Source of the DNA: Fusarium oxysporum f. sp. lycopersici 4287
Taxonomy: Eukaryota; Ascomycota; Sordariomycetes; Hypocreales; Nectriaceae
Direction of reading: 5' to 3'
DNA: 45,560 nt
Assembly: GCF_000149955.1 (NCBI RefSeq)
Contig: NC_030991.1
Span: 969,291 to 1,014,850 of the forward strand
Positions 1-9,653 of this stretch are shown one piece after another. The position numbers and the translations under genes are program-made. Under the pieces are notes generated by a model. It did not search any database, was not told the origin of the DNA, and worked only from the letters and a program-made list of their open reading frames with translations. How positions within the stretch are numbered: the first letter of the stretch is position 1; each line of letters opens with the position of its first letter.

Positions 1-440
1 CACGATGTTGACGAAGAACTTGAAGGAGATGCATTTCCCAGCAGTCGAGACAGCGGGTTCTGCAGTGGAAGAAATGTAGATACTGGTGATGAGGAAGAAG
101 ACGAAGACGAAGAGGTTGGCGAGTGCGAGGAGGAGATTGATGATGGCGGCATAAGCAGTTCCAGTGCACAATGCACTTGACCGAGCTATATTCCGGTTTA
201 TTGTTTCTTCGATTAAAACGGAAGTTGGTGGAAATGCATATACGAACCCCGCTATTATGCTTTTGTGCAGCACTTGTATCAGACGACGTCCGCTAGGCTA
301 CACAGAGCCGCATTTATACACAGGTATGCTAGCTGGTATACTATGGTGTGCCCGGCTGTTTTTTCTGAAGGCTGCGTTTGAGGATGAGCCGCAGGATCAG
401 GATGAGGTCGGAGTGAAGGCAGGAGCAACATGCCGCGTGG
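1..440 (+). pseudogene. Left-edge upstream remnant of the helicase locus
   Basis: A reading frame is open from the window edge to a TGA at 178-180 and is very rich in Glu and Asp, like an acidic linker. In another frame (about 164-440) the stretch LYTGMLAGILWCARLFFLKA looks like protein-coding sequence that should join the next domain, so at least one frameshift lies here. The domain cannot be named from this piece. It is assigned to the helicase locus only because it runs into it on the same strand. Confidence 0.35.
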
Positions 441-1787
441 ATGTGCGTCGGTAGTCATACCGTCATAAGCACAATTATCGGGTGGATGGCATACGGGAAA
501 GGGCACCGCCAAAAGATGGGAGGGCAGCCGTCGATACGGTGGGCAGATGACGAAGAGGCGCTGTTTCATATGGGTGAGGAGGTCAATATCGAAAAATTCA
601 CCCGCACGCTCCGCGGTCAAGTTGCAGAGGCGCATAAGGTGCTAGACCGGCTGTTCGGGGGATCGTGGCAGCAAAACGTCAGCGGAATGATTGACATGGG
701 GCGAATCAGTGACAGCATGGTGCGGCTCGGAGCAAGTCAGTCATTTGCAAGCAATCCGAAGAACAGTTGGTTAGAGCCCGGGCCGGCGAAGGTGATGCGG
801 CTGATGGAAGCGTCGATATGGGACGCAGCACGGAATCGGTGGAAGCGGCAGAAGGTTAGAATATGGCTCCGCGACTTACGGCTGTTTCGAGAGATATTAT
901 TCATACTTACACACACATGGGGCGGGCTTCCGGGTAGGGGACCGGAGGTAGCAACGCTACGGCACTGCGACTCGTGGCAGCTGATCCGGAATGTATTTGT
1001 ACTGGATGGACAGGTCATGATCGTCACAGACCGGGATAAGATGAAGGCGATCCGTGATAATGGCCGAAAGGTGGCACGGTTTCTGCCCGATCCGGTTGGG
1101 CGGATGATCGTGGCATATATATCATGGTTGATCCCGGCAGAAAGGGTGCTGAGGCGGGAGTGTCAGCTCGCCGAGCCGCGCGGTGATCAGCTAGAGTACA
1201 TGTGGCGGGATGGCGGCTCGCGAGTATGGGATACTGACCGGCTAAGCAGGAAGCTCGCGCGCGTGATGCAGGCCGGCACGGGGGTGAGGATTGGGGTGGG
1301 ACGGTACCGGGCGATCACTGTTGAGATAGGGCGGAGGATCCGAGGGCTTGTCATGAGGCAGCTGGACAGTCAAATGGAGGATGAGGATGAAGATGACAAT
1401 ATCGAGGTTGATCCGATTACAGGTGAGCCGGTTGACTGCGGAGGAAGCTGGAACATCGTATGGGATCTGCAGTCGACGCACGGAACACGTATCGCAAGGC
1501 AGCACTATGCCGTACATATCGGCTTTCCGGGCAAGCTTCAACCGGAGATGATTGCGACTTTCAGGGAGATCAGCAAACTTTGGCATCAGTTTTTAGAGGG
1601 AAGCAGCGCAGGGGAGAAGGATAAGGAGAAGAAAAGCAAGAATGCGCCGAAGCGTAAGCGGGAGAGTCAAGTGGCAGAAAAGCAGAGCTGTAAGCGGAGA
1701 AAGACTGTTCAGGAAGTGGCTCAGGAGATGGAGGATGATATGACCGAAGGCTTGCGAGTGCTGCTAGGGCCGAAAGCGACTTGGTGA
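441..1787 (+). pseudogene. N-terminal domain of a telomere-linked-type RecQ helicase, tyrosine-recombinase-like
   Basis: The open frame of 448 codons has no intron signal. The ATG is probably internal, because the coding sequence seems to continue from upstream. In fungal RecQ-type proteins of subtelomeres a domain with a motif like GRGPEVATLR followed by a 'NVFVLDGQVMIV' strand precedes the helicase. Read as a tyrosine-recombinase fold, candidate residues are R166 (GRGPEVATLR), K200 or nearby, R290 (RYRAITVEIGRR), H347 and Y356 (STHGTRIARQHYAV). H347 and Y356 are nine residues apart, the spacing usual for the last His/Trp and the nucleophilic Tyr in XerC/D-type enzymes. The C-terminal 60 residues are Lys/Arg-rich, like a nuclear localisation linker. 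The stop at 1785-1787 falls just before the helicase motor, so the fusion is broken. The recombinase reading is inference. Confidence 0.55.
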
Positions 1788-1800
1788 TCCGAAAAGCAGC

Positions 1801-2817
1801 CTGAGAGCATGCGGACGATTATGTCGCTTAAGACAGACCAGACGGCAATCAACGTGCTACCGACGGGGCCTGGAAAAAGCATACTCTTCATGCTGCCGGC
1901 GGTGATGCCGCTTACAGCCACGAGCATTGTGGGTGTGCCGTATGTTGCACTTATGGATGACTTGGTTTACACGAGCAACGGCAATGGGCGTCGAGTGGCA
2001 TTTCAAATACCCGACAATCAAATGAGGTGCCGGCCGGGAGGAAGTGCCCGCGGGCAAGCACCGATTGGGTGGTTGTAGGCCGCCGATATTGGTTTCTAGG
2101 TGGATCAGGTTTACGGGAATGCCCGACGGATTACTATGCGCAGGGCTGCTGAAGCGGATTTTCATTGATGAATGTCACACGGTCATCATGGATATCAGCT
2201 ATCGGGCTAAGCTTTGTGAGTTGATAGGCTTGCATCGATTCGGCTTTCCGATGGTACTACTGACAGCAACGCTGCCTGTTGTGTTGGAAGATTGGTTCCG
2301 CGACGAGATGCTAGCAAAGTCGGCAATTATAGTGCGAGACCGTACGATCAAGCTCAATTGTCAATATCAGGTTCAGCAGGTCAAGCCCGGGAGGGGAGCA
2401 TTGGAAGAGCGCACGGCCGAAGTGATCAGGCAGCTAGACAGGGACATGACAGGTCATCAGAAGGGGGTGATATACTGCCGATCAAAGAAACAGTGCGAGG
2501 CTATAGCTGAGGAGATCGGTTGCGGGTTTCATCATAGCGGCATGAGCGAAAAGGATCGTGTGGAAGCGCGGTAGGCTTGGGTAGACGGTCGAGCAAGCCG
2601 TTGGATTGCAGCAACAACCGGGCTAGGAACAGGCATCGACATCGAGGGGATCGTGGCTGTGGTTCACATGGAGAAGCCGTATGGACTAGTGGATTTTGTC
2701 CAGCAGACAGGTCGAGGAGGACGGCGGGGAGGCGAGGTGGTAAAGTCAATCGTCGTACACGATGGGCGACCGGAGCGACAGGATCCTGGCCGCCAGTCCC
2801 GGGCGGGTTCACGGTGA
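1801..2817 (+). pseudogene. RecQ-like superfamily 2 DNA helicase core, broken
   Basis: Motifs of an SF2 helicase occur in order: Walker A LPTGPGKSILF (about 1858), DECH box in FIDECHTV (about 2165), motif III LLTATLP (about 2263), motif IV GVIYCRSKKQ (about 2466), then [10 protein letters not shown] and [10 protein letters not shown] (motifs V and VI, about 2620-2735). The Walker A frame differs from the frame of all later motifs, so a frameshift lies between about 1990 and 2044. A TAG at 2572-2574 interrupts an otherwise continuous frame that resumes as AWVDGRAS and ends at the TGA at 2815-2817. A glutamine codon there (CAG to TAG) would fit a C-to-T change. The RecQ zinc-binding and HRDC parts are not visible. 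Such helicases are typical of fungal subtelomeres. No function is expected from this copy. Confidence 0.8.
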
Positions 2818-2830
2818 ACCACAAAGGCGA

Positions 2831-2846
2831 GTGGGGTTGGGGTTAA
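2831..2846 (+). repeat. Short telomere-like G-rich sequence
   Basis: The sequence GTGGGGTTGGGGTTAA holds two TTGGGG-like units right after the helicase end and at the break point of the oxidoreductase gene. The usual filamentous-fungal telomere repeat is TTAGGG, so this is at best a variant or degenerate remnant. Two units can also occur by chance. Confidence 0.25.
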
Positions 2847-3373
2847 CTCCCATGTAGAGTATCATGACAGGTGATATCGCCTTCTTCCTCGAAGTGTGAC
2901 TTGAAGACAATCGACAACAGACGTTCCTCAACCTCAGGCGACTTTGACCTTGCGAGGTACATAAGTCTATGGATATCTCTCGTGTTCCCAATCTTGCTGT
3001 TGAAGTTGTACTTGATACCTTCTTTTTGGCCCATAGACTTCATCGCCGAGTGAACTGTGTCAATCGTTTCCGGGAGCATCTTTTTCAGCAAGTGCTCTCT
3101 TTGGCTAACAGGGACCTTGGGCAGAGTCGGATTGATCGATATGTAACGATAAACGATGGTGACGGTATCGGCAGTGGCATCTGAAGCCTGGTCTCGGTAT
3201 AAAGCAACCGCTCTTCGAAGACGATTCCAGCCTAGGTAACACTGATCTGGTAAGCATTTTACTTGAAGTTTGCCTCTCTCCTTAATCTCGAAGAGCAGGG
3301 CTGGTTTCAAGGGATGCAAACATACCCATGGACAGCCAATGTCGATCGTCAACTGAATATTGCAGTTGGCCAT
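2843..3373 (-). pseudogene. DsbA/FrnE-like thioredoxin-fold oxidoreductase, 3' truncated
   Basis: Exon 1 is 3326-3373 (16 codons). A GT-AG intron (3242-3325, 84 bp, GTATGT start, CAG end) splits the active site, and splicing gives C14-P-W-C17 followed by YLGW. Exon 2 (2843-3241) carries HLMYLARSK-type helices and the FEEEGDIT motif of the FrnE / 2-hydroxychromene-2-carboxylate isomerase-like subfamily. The spliced product is about 148 residues, whereas family members are usually above 200. It stops soon after GDITCHDTL, where the sequence changes to the helicase flank, so the C-terminal thioredoxin half is missing. No frameshift is seen before that point. A truncated protein could still be made, but the fold would be incomplete. 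The family is seen from motifs; the in vivo substrate is unknown. Confidence 0.75.
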
Positions 3374-3655
3374 TTTACATGTGTGTGTGTTGGCATTTAC
3401 TTAGCCAGGTCCGAACGGGGTTCCAACAGTCATAAGAACCCAGATATGTAGACCAGGCTGGGGCTGCCAAACGAATCTTGATATGGGTCGGATGCAATTA
3501 GCATCCGTTGCGGGGACATACTGACTCAGCCTGGGGCGAACAACCAAACCTAATTCGAGAGTTTGTAATTACGTCCAATCAGAAATCAAGTTTCCAGTCT
3601 ACGGACGGACTAGGTAATCTCGGATGCAAAATAAATCCTTGCCACAGCGGGTGTT

Positions 3656-3662
3656 TATAAAA
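3656..3662 (+). promoter_or_regulatory. TATA-like box of the NmrA-like gene
   Basis: TATAAAA lies about 180 bp before the ATG at 3838. Between them is a CT-rich leader (TTCTTCATTCTTCTTTG and similar) ending in a CAT/ATC microsatellite at about 3780-3800, the usual look of a fungal transcription start region. Confidence 0.4.
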
Positions 3663-3837
3663 GCGGCTCAACACCACGTTGTGCCCATCAATCGGAACTG
3701 CGACCTCAGTGTGTTTTCTTCATTCTTCTTTGTCCAGCTATCGCTTCACATTAATCTTTCCCACCTCCTCTATTTACTTTCATCATCATCATCATCACCA
3801 TCGAATTCCAGTGCGATTACGACACCTGCTGTCAGTC

Positions 3838-4595
3838 ATGGCTGGTAGTAAAGTTCTTGTCTTGGGCGGTACCGGGCCAGCTGGTATTTGCGTTGTGCGT
3901 GAACTTCTCCATCGCAAGATAGGCACAATCGTGTTCTGTCGAAACCCAAGCAAGGTCCCCGAAGACCTGGCCCCTAATGCACTGCTTGAGGTACGTAAAC
4001 AAACTCTGTACTATTCGAGCTACAGCCTGACCATGTGATTGTAAAGGTTGTGAAGGGAGACTCAAGTGCACACGATGCCTTGTCGCGAGCTGTCGCCCAA
4101 TCGCGCGCTATTATCTCTCTGCTCGGGCCAAGTAGTGTCGCCCAGCCAAGAAATGCCTTTGCCGATTGGTACAGAACAATTGTTCCCTTGATGCAGAAGC
4201 ATGGTGTATCCCGTCTTTTTGCTTTAGGGACGAATGCTATACGCCGTTCCGATGATCAGACTTCGGTTTCTCGTGCCTTAATGAATGGACTTATCCGGAT
4301 CATCGCAAACAGTGGTTTCCAGAACATGCTAGCCGTCCAAGAATACTTCGAATCTATCGACCATTTGGAAGTAGATTGGACCGCGTTTCGTTTGGGAATG
4401 CTCTCGGGCACGAGCGACGCTGCCACCTGGTCTGTTGATCGGGAGAAAGTGAAAGCCTATGCGGGGCCCGTGGCAGGTGCTGGGTATACTGGAGGTATTA
4501 ATCGAAGTGTTCTTGCTAGGTGGCTTGTGGACGAAGCCCTAGCAGAAGAGCCTCGATGGTCTCATCAAATGCCAGCTGTTACCAACCGAGGCTAG
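3838..4595 (+). CDS. NmrA-like NAD(P)-binding Rossmann protein
   Basis: Two exons, 3838-3990 and 4047-4595, are joined by a 56-bp intron (GTACGT start, AAAG end, CTGAC branch-like site at about 4026). The spliced protein is 233 residues. The N-terminus MAGSKVLVLGGTGPAG contains the dinucleotide-binding GxxGxxG (G10, G13, G16), followed by the atypical-SDR pattern of NmrA/HSCARG-like proteins (SRAIISLLGP, RLFALGTNA, VDWTAFRLGML). The C-terminal GGINRSVLARWLVDEAL matches the 'RxxLARWLVDE' ending common in fungal members. These proteins bind NAD(P) and act as redox sensors or reductases; the substrate cannot be read from sequence. The frame is clean, and a TATA-like box and CT-rich leader precede it, so it appears intact in the middle of decayed sequence. 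Confidence 0.8.
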
Positions 4596-5129
4596 TCACA
4601 AAAAGGACTCTCAGTCTTTCTCAGCGAGGGCTGTTCATAAGCCAACTAACTTTCTTAAGCAATAGAATAATAAGGACTTAGAGTTTATAGATAGTATTTA
4701 CTTTACAAGCTTCTCCTTCATGGACTTACCTCTTGTCAACCTGAAGTGATCCCACACCATGTCCGTATACGTGACGTTCTCACAAAGAATTCCATCTTAT
4801 ATGGCCTTGAGCAGTTTGATCAAGGGGGGTTCGTCTAGGTTATGTTAGCCTTATATACCGCATTGAATCATTCACGAGCCACGATCCCGACTTATGAAGT
4901 CGGCAGTTATGCTAACCTCTCACGCCGTTCCAGTACTTATCCTGTAGATTAGATACTTGATCGACTGTAAGCCATATGAGTTGCTTTCAACAGTTGGCTC
5001 CGGCAATGACAACACGTTATCCTTACTTCTAAATCATTTCATAGTTGGTATAATTGACTTGAGACTACTCCATCCCATACTCTTAGGATTTGCTAATCAA
5101 CTCAAATACATAAAAGATATGGGGTCTGA
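4596..5129. other. Intergenic, no gene recognised
   Basis: AT-rich sequence between the NmrA-like gene and the tail of the NACHT-WD40 pseudogene. The only reading frames are short and have no recognisable motif. It probably holds the terminator of the NmrA-like gene (AATAATAAGG at about 4666). Confidence 0.5.
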
Positions 5130-6870
5130 TCAGCGACCCATTACTATCGAGTTGCCGCTTGTGGCGACGTCAGTCGCCACATAGCCATGAGGAAGCCATA
5201 GCGCATTGTTCATTTCTCTCACAAGCGAGTTCTTAGTGACAAAGAAATTACGTGAATGAGGTAAGGAAGAAAAGGCCCGTTTATTCCATAGCCTGACCGC
5301 AGAGTCCGCCGAGCAGGATACGAGCATTGTTCCATCTGGGGAGAATACAGCTGAGGTCACTTCACCTGAGTGTCCACTGAGCACAGGTAACAACAAGTTG
5401 CCGGTTCAATCCGAAACAAAAATCGTAGACTTCGCCGATGACGTTACAATAGAAATGCTGTCTGGTCAACCTGACAGCCGACGTATCATGAGCAAAGAAT
5501 GATACAAACTTATGATAGCACCCATTTCCGCGCTCTTACCCATAAGGTTCATAGCTTAGAGCCAGTACAGTAAGCCCTCCTCGAAGAATTGGTTTATGTG
5601 ATCTCCATCCGCGAGCTGTATTCCACTTTGCTGGTAGTGCTCAACCCAGTAGAAGCACGCATACTGCAGATCAGGTGGTATTCTATCCATGATCCGGCTT
5701 GCTTCCAGAGACTCTACAAGAGTTCCAGATGAGTCTAGATCACACATATATCTAAAGAGCATCTGGGACATCAGTGCCAGGCAGCTGTTTCCCATGGCTC
5801 GATGAGTCTCCTTGTCATCGACAAAGAAGTTGGGGTCAGTGCAACGATGTTTGTTGAGAAGGAAGTCACGAAAGGTAGGATGATGCAGACGGATTGGCCG
5901 TTGGTCTTGAAGAGAAGAATGCTTGGGTATATAAAAGAATGTGTGTAAGTCGCTGAGGGTTTCTTTTAAATCTCTCAAGGAGAGATTGAGGGGGCTTGCT
6001 AGTGGTTCCATAGGAAGAGGAGAATACAGAATGGCAATAGCGCCAATCAATTGTCTCAGCATCAGGTAGAGCTCCTCTTTCTCATCGCCAGTGGCTCCTT
6101 GAACAAAGTCCTCAAGAACAGCCGTGTAGATCTAATCGAATTTCTTTTCAAGGCCATCTCCAGAGGAGAACCCATGAATCAGCATCTCCATTCTTTTCCG
6201 GATGGTGGAGAACTTCCTTGCTTCGCAGATGAAACGGCATGCAGTTGAAGCCCATATGAAAAGGCCGGAGGCATTCTCCACCAGTCTCGAAATTCTGCGA
6301 CTACCAGGCCAGTCATCGTAATCAAGCTCCCGCTCCTCACGGCACGTTCTCAATCGGTCAACAAAGTAGAAGCAAAGGTCCCGATTGGTCACATCAGGCG
6401 AGATGTCTTCAAGAACAAAAACCTCACGTTCGCCTTCCGGCATCTGGTTGAAGCCGTGGCGAATCGTAGTTTCCGATCTGCTTGTGATGAGTATTCGCAA
6501 ACGGAGGTCTTCCAGTGTCCCTGCTGCTGCTAGAACCTTGATTATAGTACGAATGTCGTTTCCATTGTCCCACTCGTCCAATGTGTCAATGACAAGCAAT
6601 ATTGGGGCTTCATTTAAATGAGCGGAAATCTTGGATAGTGGATCAATGATGAGCTGTTTCCATTGATCTATAAGAGAATGCTCCATTATATCTTCCTGCT
6701 TCGCAATGGCCTCGGAAATATGGCGTCTTAGTTCAGGCATTCCAGATTCAAGCTGAAAAGTCGGCTGCAGGATGCATGCGAAATCGGAACAGACCTGGTA
6801 GTCGCAGGAAGTGTAGAGGGGTCAATCCCCTTGAGAAACCAGCAGCCTGTTTTTTGGTGAGTGTGTCTTC
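5130..6870 (-). pseudogene. NACHT-WD40 (HET-E/HNWD-type NLR) pseudogene
   Basis: Reading leftwards from about 6870, weak similarity precedes a clear NACHT domain: the Walker B segment ILLVIDTLDEW (about 6590) and RILITSRSE (about 6490). Next comes the conserved linker between NACHT and the repeats (HPTFRDFLLNKHRCTDPNF, DLQYACFYWVEHYQ). One WD40 unit follows: LSGHSGEVTSAVFSPDG ... SADSAVRLWN (about 5280-5390). The blocks at 5130, 5556 and 6132 share one reading frame, interrupted only by nonsense codons: TAG at 6132-6134, TAA at 5556-5558, and two TGA codons between about 5400 and 5490. No P-loop (GxxGxGKS) is found upstream, and normal family members carry several WD repeats, so both ends are lost. 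Intact members act in heterokaryon incompatibility or immunity-like cell death in the cytoplasm. Confidence 0.8.
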
Positions 6871-7193
6871 CAGCCGCTCTTGTGGCATAATTAATCACAA
6901 GGTCTGGCAGAGCCAATGACGGCCTTGGCCACGCGTTCCACAAGTCGAGTGCTGCCGTGCTACATATCTTGAACCAATATATCAGCAATAGGGACGCCAC
7001 TGTCTATTCATTTCCCCTCTTTTCTTTTCTCAGCCCCGGAATCATCAGACTGTCGCTCGCCTCATTTCTCGTAGCCCCTCCCTTCGATTCTGTCATGTCT
7101 CACTTACAGGTCAAGTTGCACGGTTCAAACAAACATTTTGGTGACGACTTGTTGTTATATATTGCCATAGGGCTAACGCTAATTGAATCGCAT

Positions 7194-8388
7194 TTAAATT
7201 TTCCAACCACTCTTGGTCATGAGGATCTTGCTGATGATTTTACTCGTCATCAGCGGCTGCTGATCGCGGTATCTAGGTCCCACCAGAGAAATGCCAATGG
7301 GCATGCTGTTCTCGCCCATAAAGGCGGGAATATTGACGATCGGCATTTGGAATCCCTGTATGGGTCAGTAGAGATCGAGCAGGGCGACTGACAAAGACAC
7401 TCACCGTCCACAGAGTATTAAAGGTTACTCTCCCCATATCGTCAAGGCCCAGCGGGGCTTTATCTACAGCACTAGTCGTGAGTACAACAGTGTAGCGCTT
7501 GGCCAGGTTGTTGATGCTTTTCCTCATTCTGGAATACTTATCAGTGACTTCTGTATTTGCTTCATTTGTGATGTTTACGGTGTTTTCAATAATGGCACGG
7601 ATCTCAGCTGCCAACTTGGTCTTGTTAGGTCGATACTCCAGTGGAGCGAATTTCTGTGCTTTACCCAGCGTGATGACCTTCTGAATCCGCTTCAGCTTAT
7701 CTGCATCGCTGAACTCGGACGGGAAGGAGACTTGTTCGACCTTGATATTGTTGCTTTGTAGTATGGTAACAGCCTCGTCCATAGCCGCTATAGTACAGGG
7801 CCGGCTGCGGACTACATGGGAGTCCTGACTACGGCGACAGAAAAGTCAGCCAAGGGAATTTCCTTGGAGGGTTCATTGTCTTTAAGCGCAAGGATATCTG
7901 CCAGTGGTCCAAGATCCTTGACACTACATTCAAAGAAACCGAAAGTGTCAAAAGTCAGGGCAAATGCTTTCTGCCCTTTAATAAAGATAGCATCAAAAGT
8001 TGGTTTTATAGCAAAAACGCCAGTAAATGATGCCAGGCGGATTATACTCCCGCCGGTTTGTGCACCTAAGCTGAGTGGAATTTGCAAGTCGGGGACAGCT
8101 GCAGCGGAGCCGGAAGAAGAGCCACTTGAAGTTCGATTCGCGTCGTGAGGATTGGTGGTCTCGGGACCTGAATTAGTCACAGTGAACTCGGTTGTGGTTG
8201 TTTTGCCTGGGAGGGCCCCGGGGGGGCATTTGAGTCAGTCAGATTCGAGAAAATAAATAGTTAAATAATGCGTAAAAATACGAACCAAAGATGAGGGCAC
8301 CAGCGGCCCGTAAAATTGCGACGGCAGATGAATCAGAGCCTGGTTGATAGTCTTTGTAGATTGGAGACCTTTGCTGGGTGGGCATGTC
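7194..8388 (-). pseudogene. Amidase-signature-family enzyme, 5'-truncated pseudogene
   Basis: The exon at 8286-8388 encodes SPIYKDYQPGSDSSAVAILR. An intron (8207-8285) follows, then LGKTTTTEF-like sequence (here IFGKTTTTEF) and the amidase signature GSSSGSAAAV with GAQTGGSI, which supply the catalytic serines of the Ser-Ser-Lys triad. A TAG at 7812-7814 replaces a likely Trp codon (TGG to TAG), and about 20 bp later a one-base frameshift precedes AMDEAVTILQS. The frame then runs to 7405. A 49-bp intron (7356-7404, GTGAGT start) splits LWT from GFQMPIVNIPAF, and the C-terminal exon 7194-7355 ends GISLVGPRYRD ... WKI-stop. The first part, with the catalytic Lys region, is not found above 8388. 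Family members hydrolyse amides to acids. This copy cannot encode a full enzyme. Confidence 0.8.
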
Positions 8389-9488
8389 TGATTGTGTGAG
8401 CTGTTTGTCTTGTCCTGTCCTGGGACGGACGAAGCAAAGGAGGGTCGGAAATAGATCGATACCTTTGGTATCCTGAGACGAAACTCAAGTGACTTCTTAG
8501 TCATCACAGATGGCCGCTTTTCTCTCCTTGTAAACAATAATTTTGCCCAAGTCGCACTCGACCTCGTTCGTGCCCTTGTACCGTCACATATTCTTTACCA
8601 ACACCACAACACGGCATATAACTATCCTCAACGTGAATATCGCCAGTCATCCCCCAAACGTTACCGCTGTACCAAAATTTCGCCCCAACACTCCTGCAAG
8701 CAGAGCATTCACCTCTCTCCGCTAAACCAAACCAAACCAAACCAACCAAAACACAACGAAACTGTCACCTACACCTACACCATAGCTGCCACCATCAAGC
8801 CAATAGCGCCATGGTTAACGCTGCCCACAGTCCCATCGATCGAGTGCCCCCTGTCCCCTCCTCAGCGCCAGCAACACCGAGGAAACGTTCCGAAATGCCT
8901 TCGCAACCAACCCAACCGGTCTCATGAAAGAAGTCTTCCTCGTATGCAATGCCGCCCCGGACGGGGATCGGCCTCAACGTAAGTTCGTACCATGCGAGTA
9001 TTCTCCAGCACCAGGGTATTGCCGACATCCATGTCGCATGCAAGGCCCAACTCGGGATCCCAGATCTTGACAATTGGTACCTTGGCTGCGGAGATGCACA
9101 ACACTTTTTCCATCCCCCCTGATTTGCTGGTCAGTTCCGAAATTAGAAATCGAACGATTGGTACTTACGCCGTGCTAGGAGGTCAGCAATCATACAAACA
9201 CCCTCCAAATCAGGCCACGCCTCCCTTCCAGGTGGGCTGTCTTGAATGCAATTGCAACTCTGTATATAAAACGCCTCCCCCCGACCGGGCCATGTGTAGA
9301 GAGACGCCAACGCCTCTCAGATTTCCTTCCCTGCTTTGCATCCATTTCATCCAGCGGCCATTCAGTCATTCGTCCATGCGCCCGCCCCCGGTCACCAATT
9401 TGCAAGTGCGCACCACTACTTCTGCTGTGGTATAGCTCTGCTGTGATGATAACCCCCTGCAAACATCAATCGTACACACTTGCTAAAC
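8389..9488. other. Unassigned stretch with coding-like pieces
   Basis: On the plus strand a CA-rich leader (repeated AACCAAACCAAACC at about 8725) precedes an ATG at about 8811. Nearby frames give coding-like pieces, for example ATNPTGLMKEVFLVCNAAPD (about 8903-8962) and, in another frame, IPDLDNWYLGCGDAQHFFHP (about 9055-9114), ending in TGA. A GTAAGT lies between them, but no splice pair joins the two frames. A TATATAAAA box is at 9263-9271. I do not recognise the family. It may be one decayed small gene followed by a second promoter. Confidence 0.3.
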
Positions 9489-9647
9489 ATGTCAATATCT
9501 CCCCCACCTGGACCCCATCCAGAATCATGTCCAAGCCTTTCCTCCTCGTTCCTTTCTCTTAGGGGTTGTGTAGGCACGGTCGGCTTCGCCGTCCTATCCA
9601 AAAGGCCGGTTGCCCAGCAGTCGCGCGGGCGGGATTTCGAGCCCTAG
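9489..9647 (+). CDS. Putative short ORF downstream of a TATA-like box
   Basis: ATG at 9489 opens 52 codons beginning MSISPPPGPHPESCPS, ending at TAG 9645-9647. A TATA-like box lies about 220 bp upstream with a C/T-rich leader between, which looks like a real fungal promoter. The Pro/Ser-rich start resembles N-termini of fungal membrane proteins, but nothing after it supports this. It ends at the boundary of the next gene fragment, so it may be a truncated first exon. Confidence 0.2.
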   Translation: MSISPPPGPHPESCPSLSSSFLSLRGCVGTVGFAVLSKRPVAQQSRGRDFEP

Positions 9648-9653
9648 GCGCTT

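Noticed and set aside
6957..7391. 144-codon plus-strand frame
   Set aside because: It lies antisense to the amidase C-terminal exons, whose homology and splice sites are clear. The plus frame has no motif.
8979..9044. Intron joining the two coding-like pieces near 8900 and 9050
   Set aside because: GTAAGT at 8979 is good, but neither nearby AG gives the frame of the second piece, so no gene model was built.
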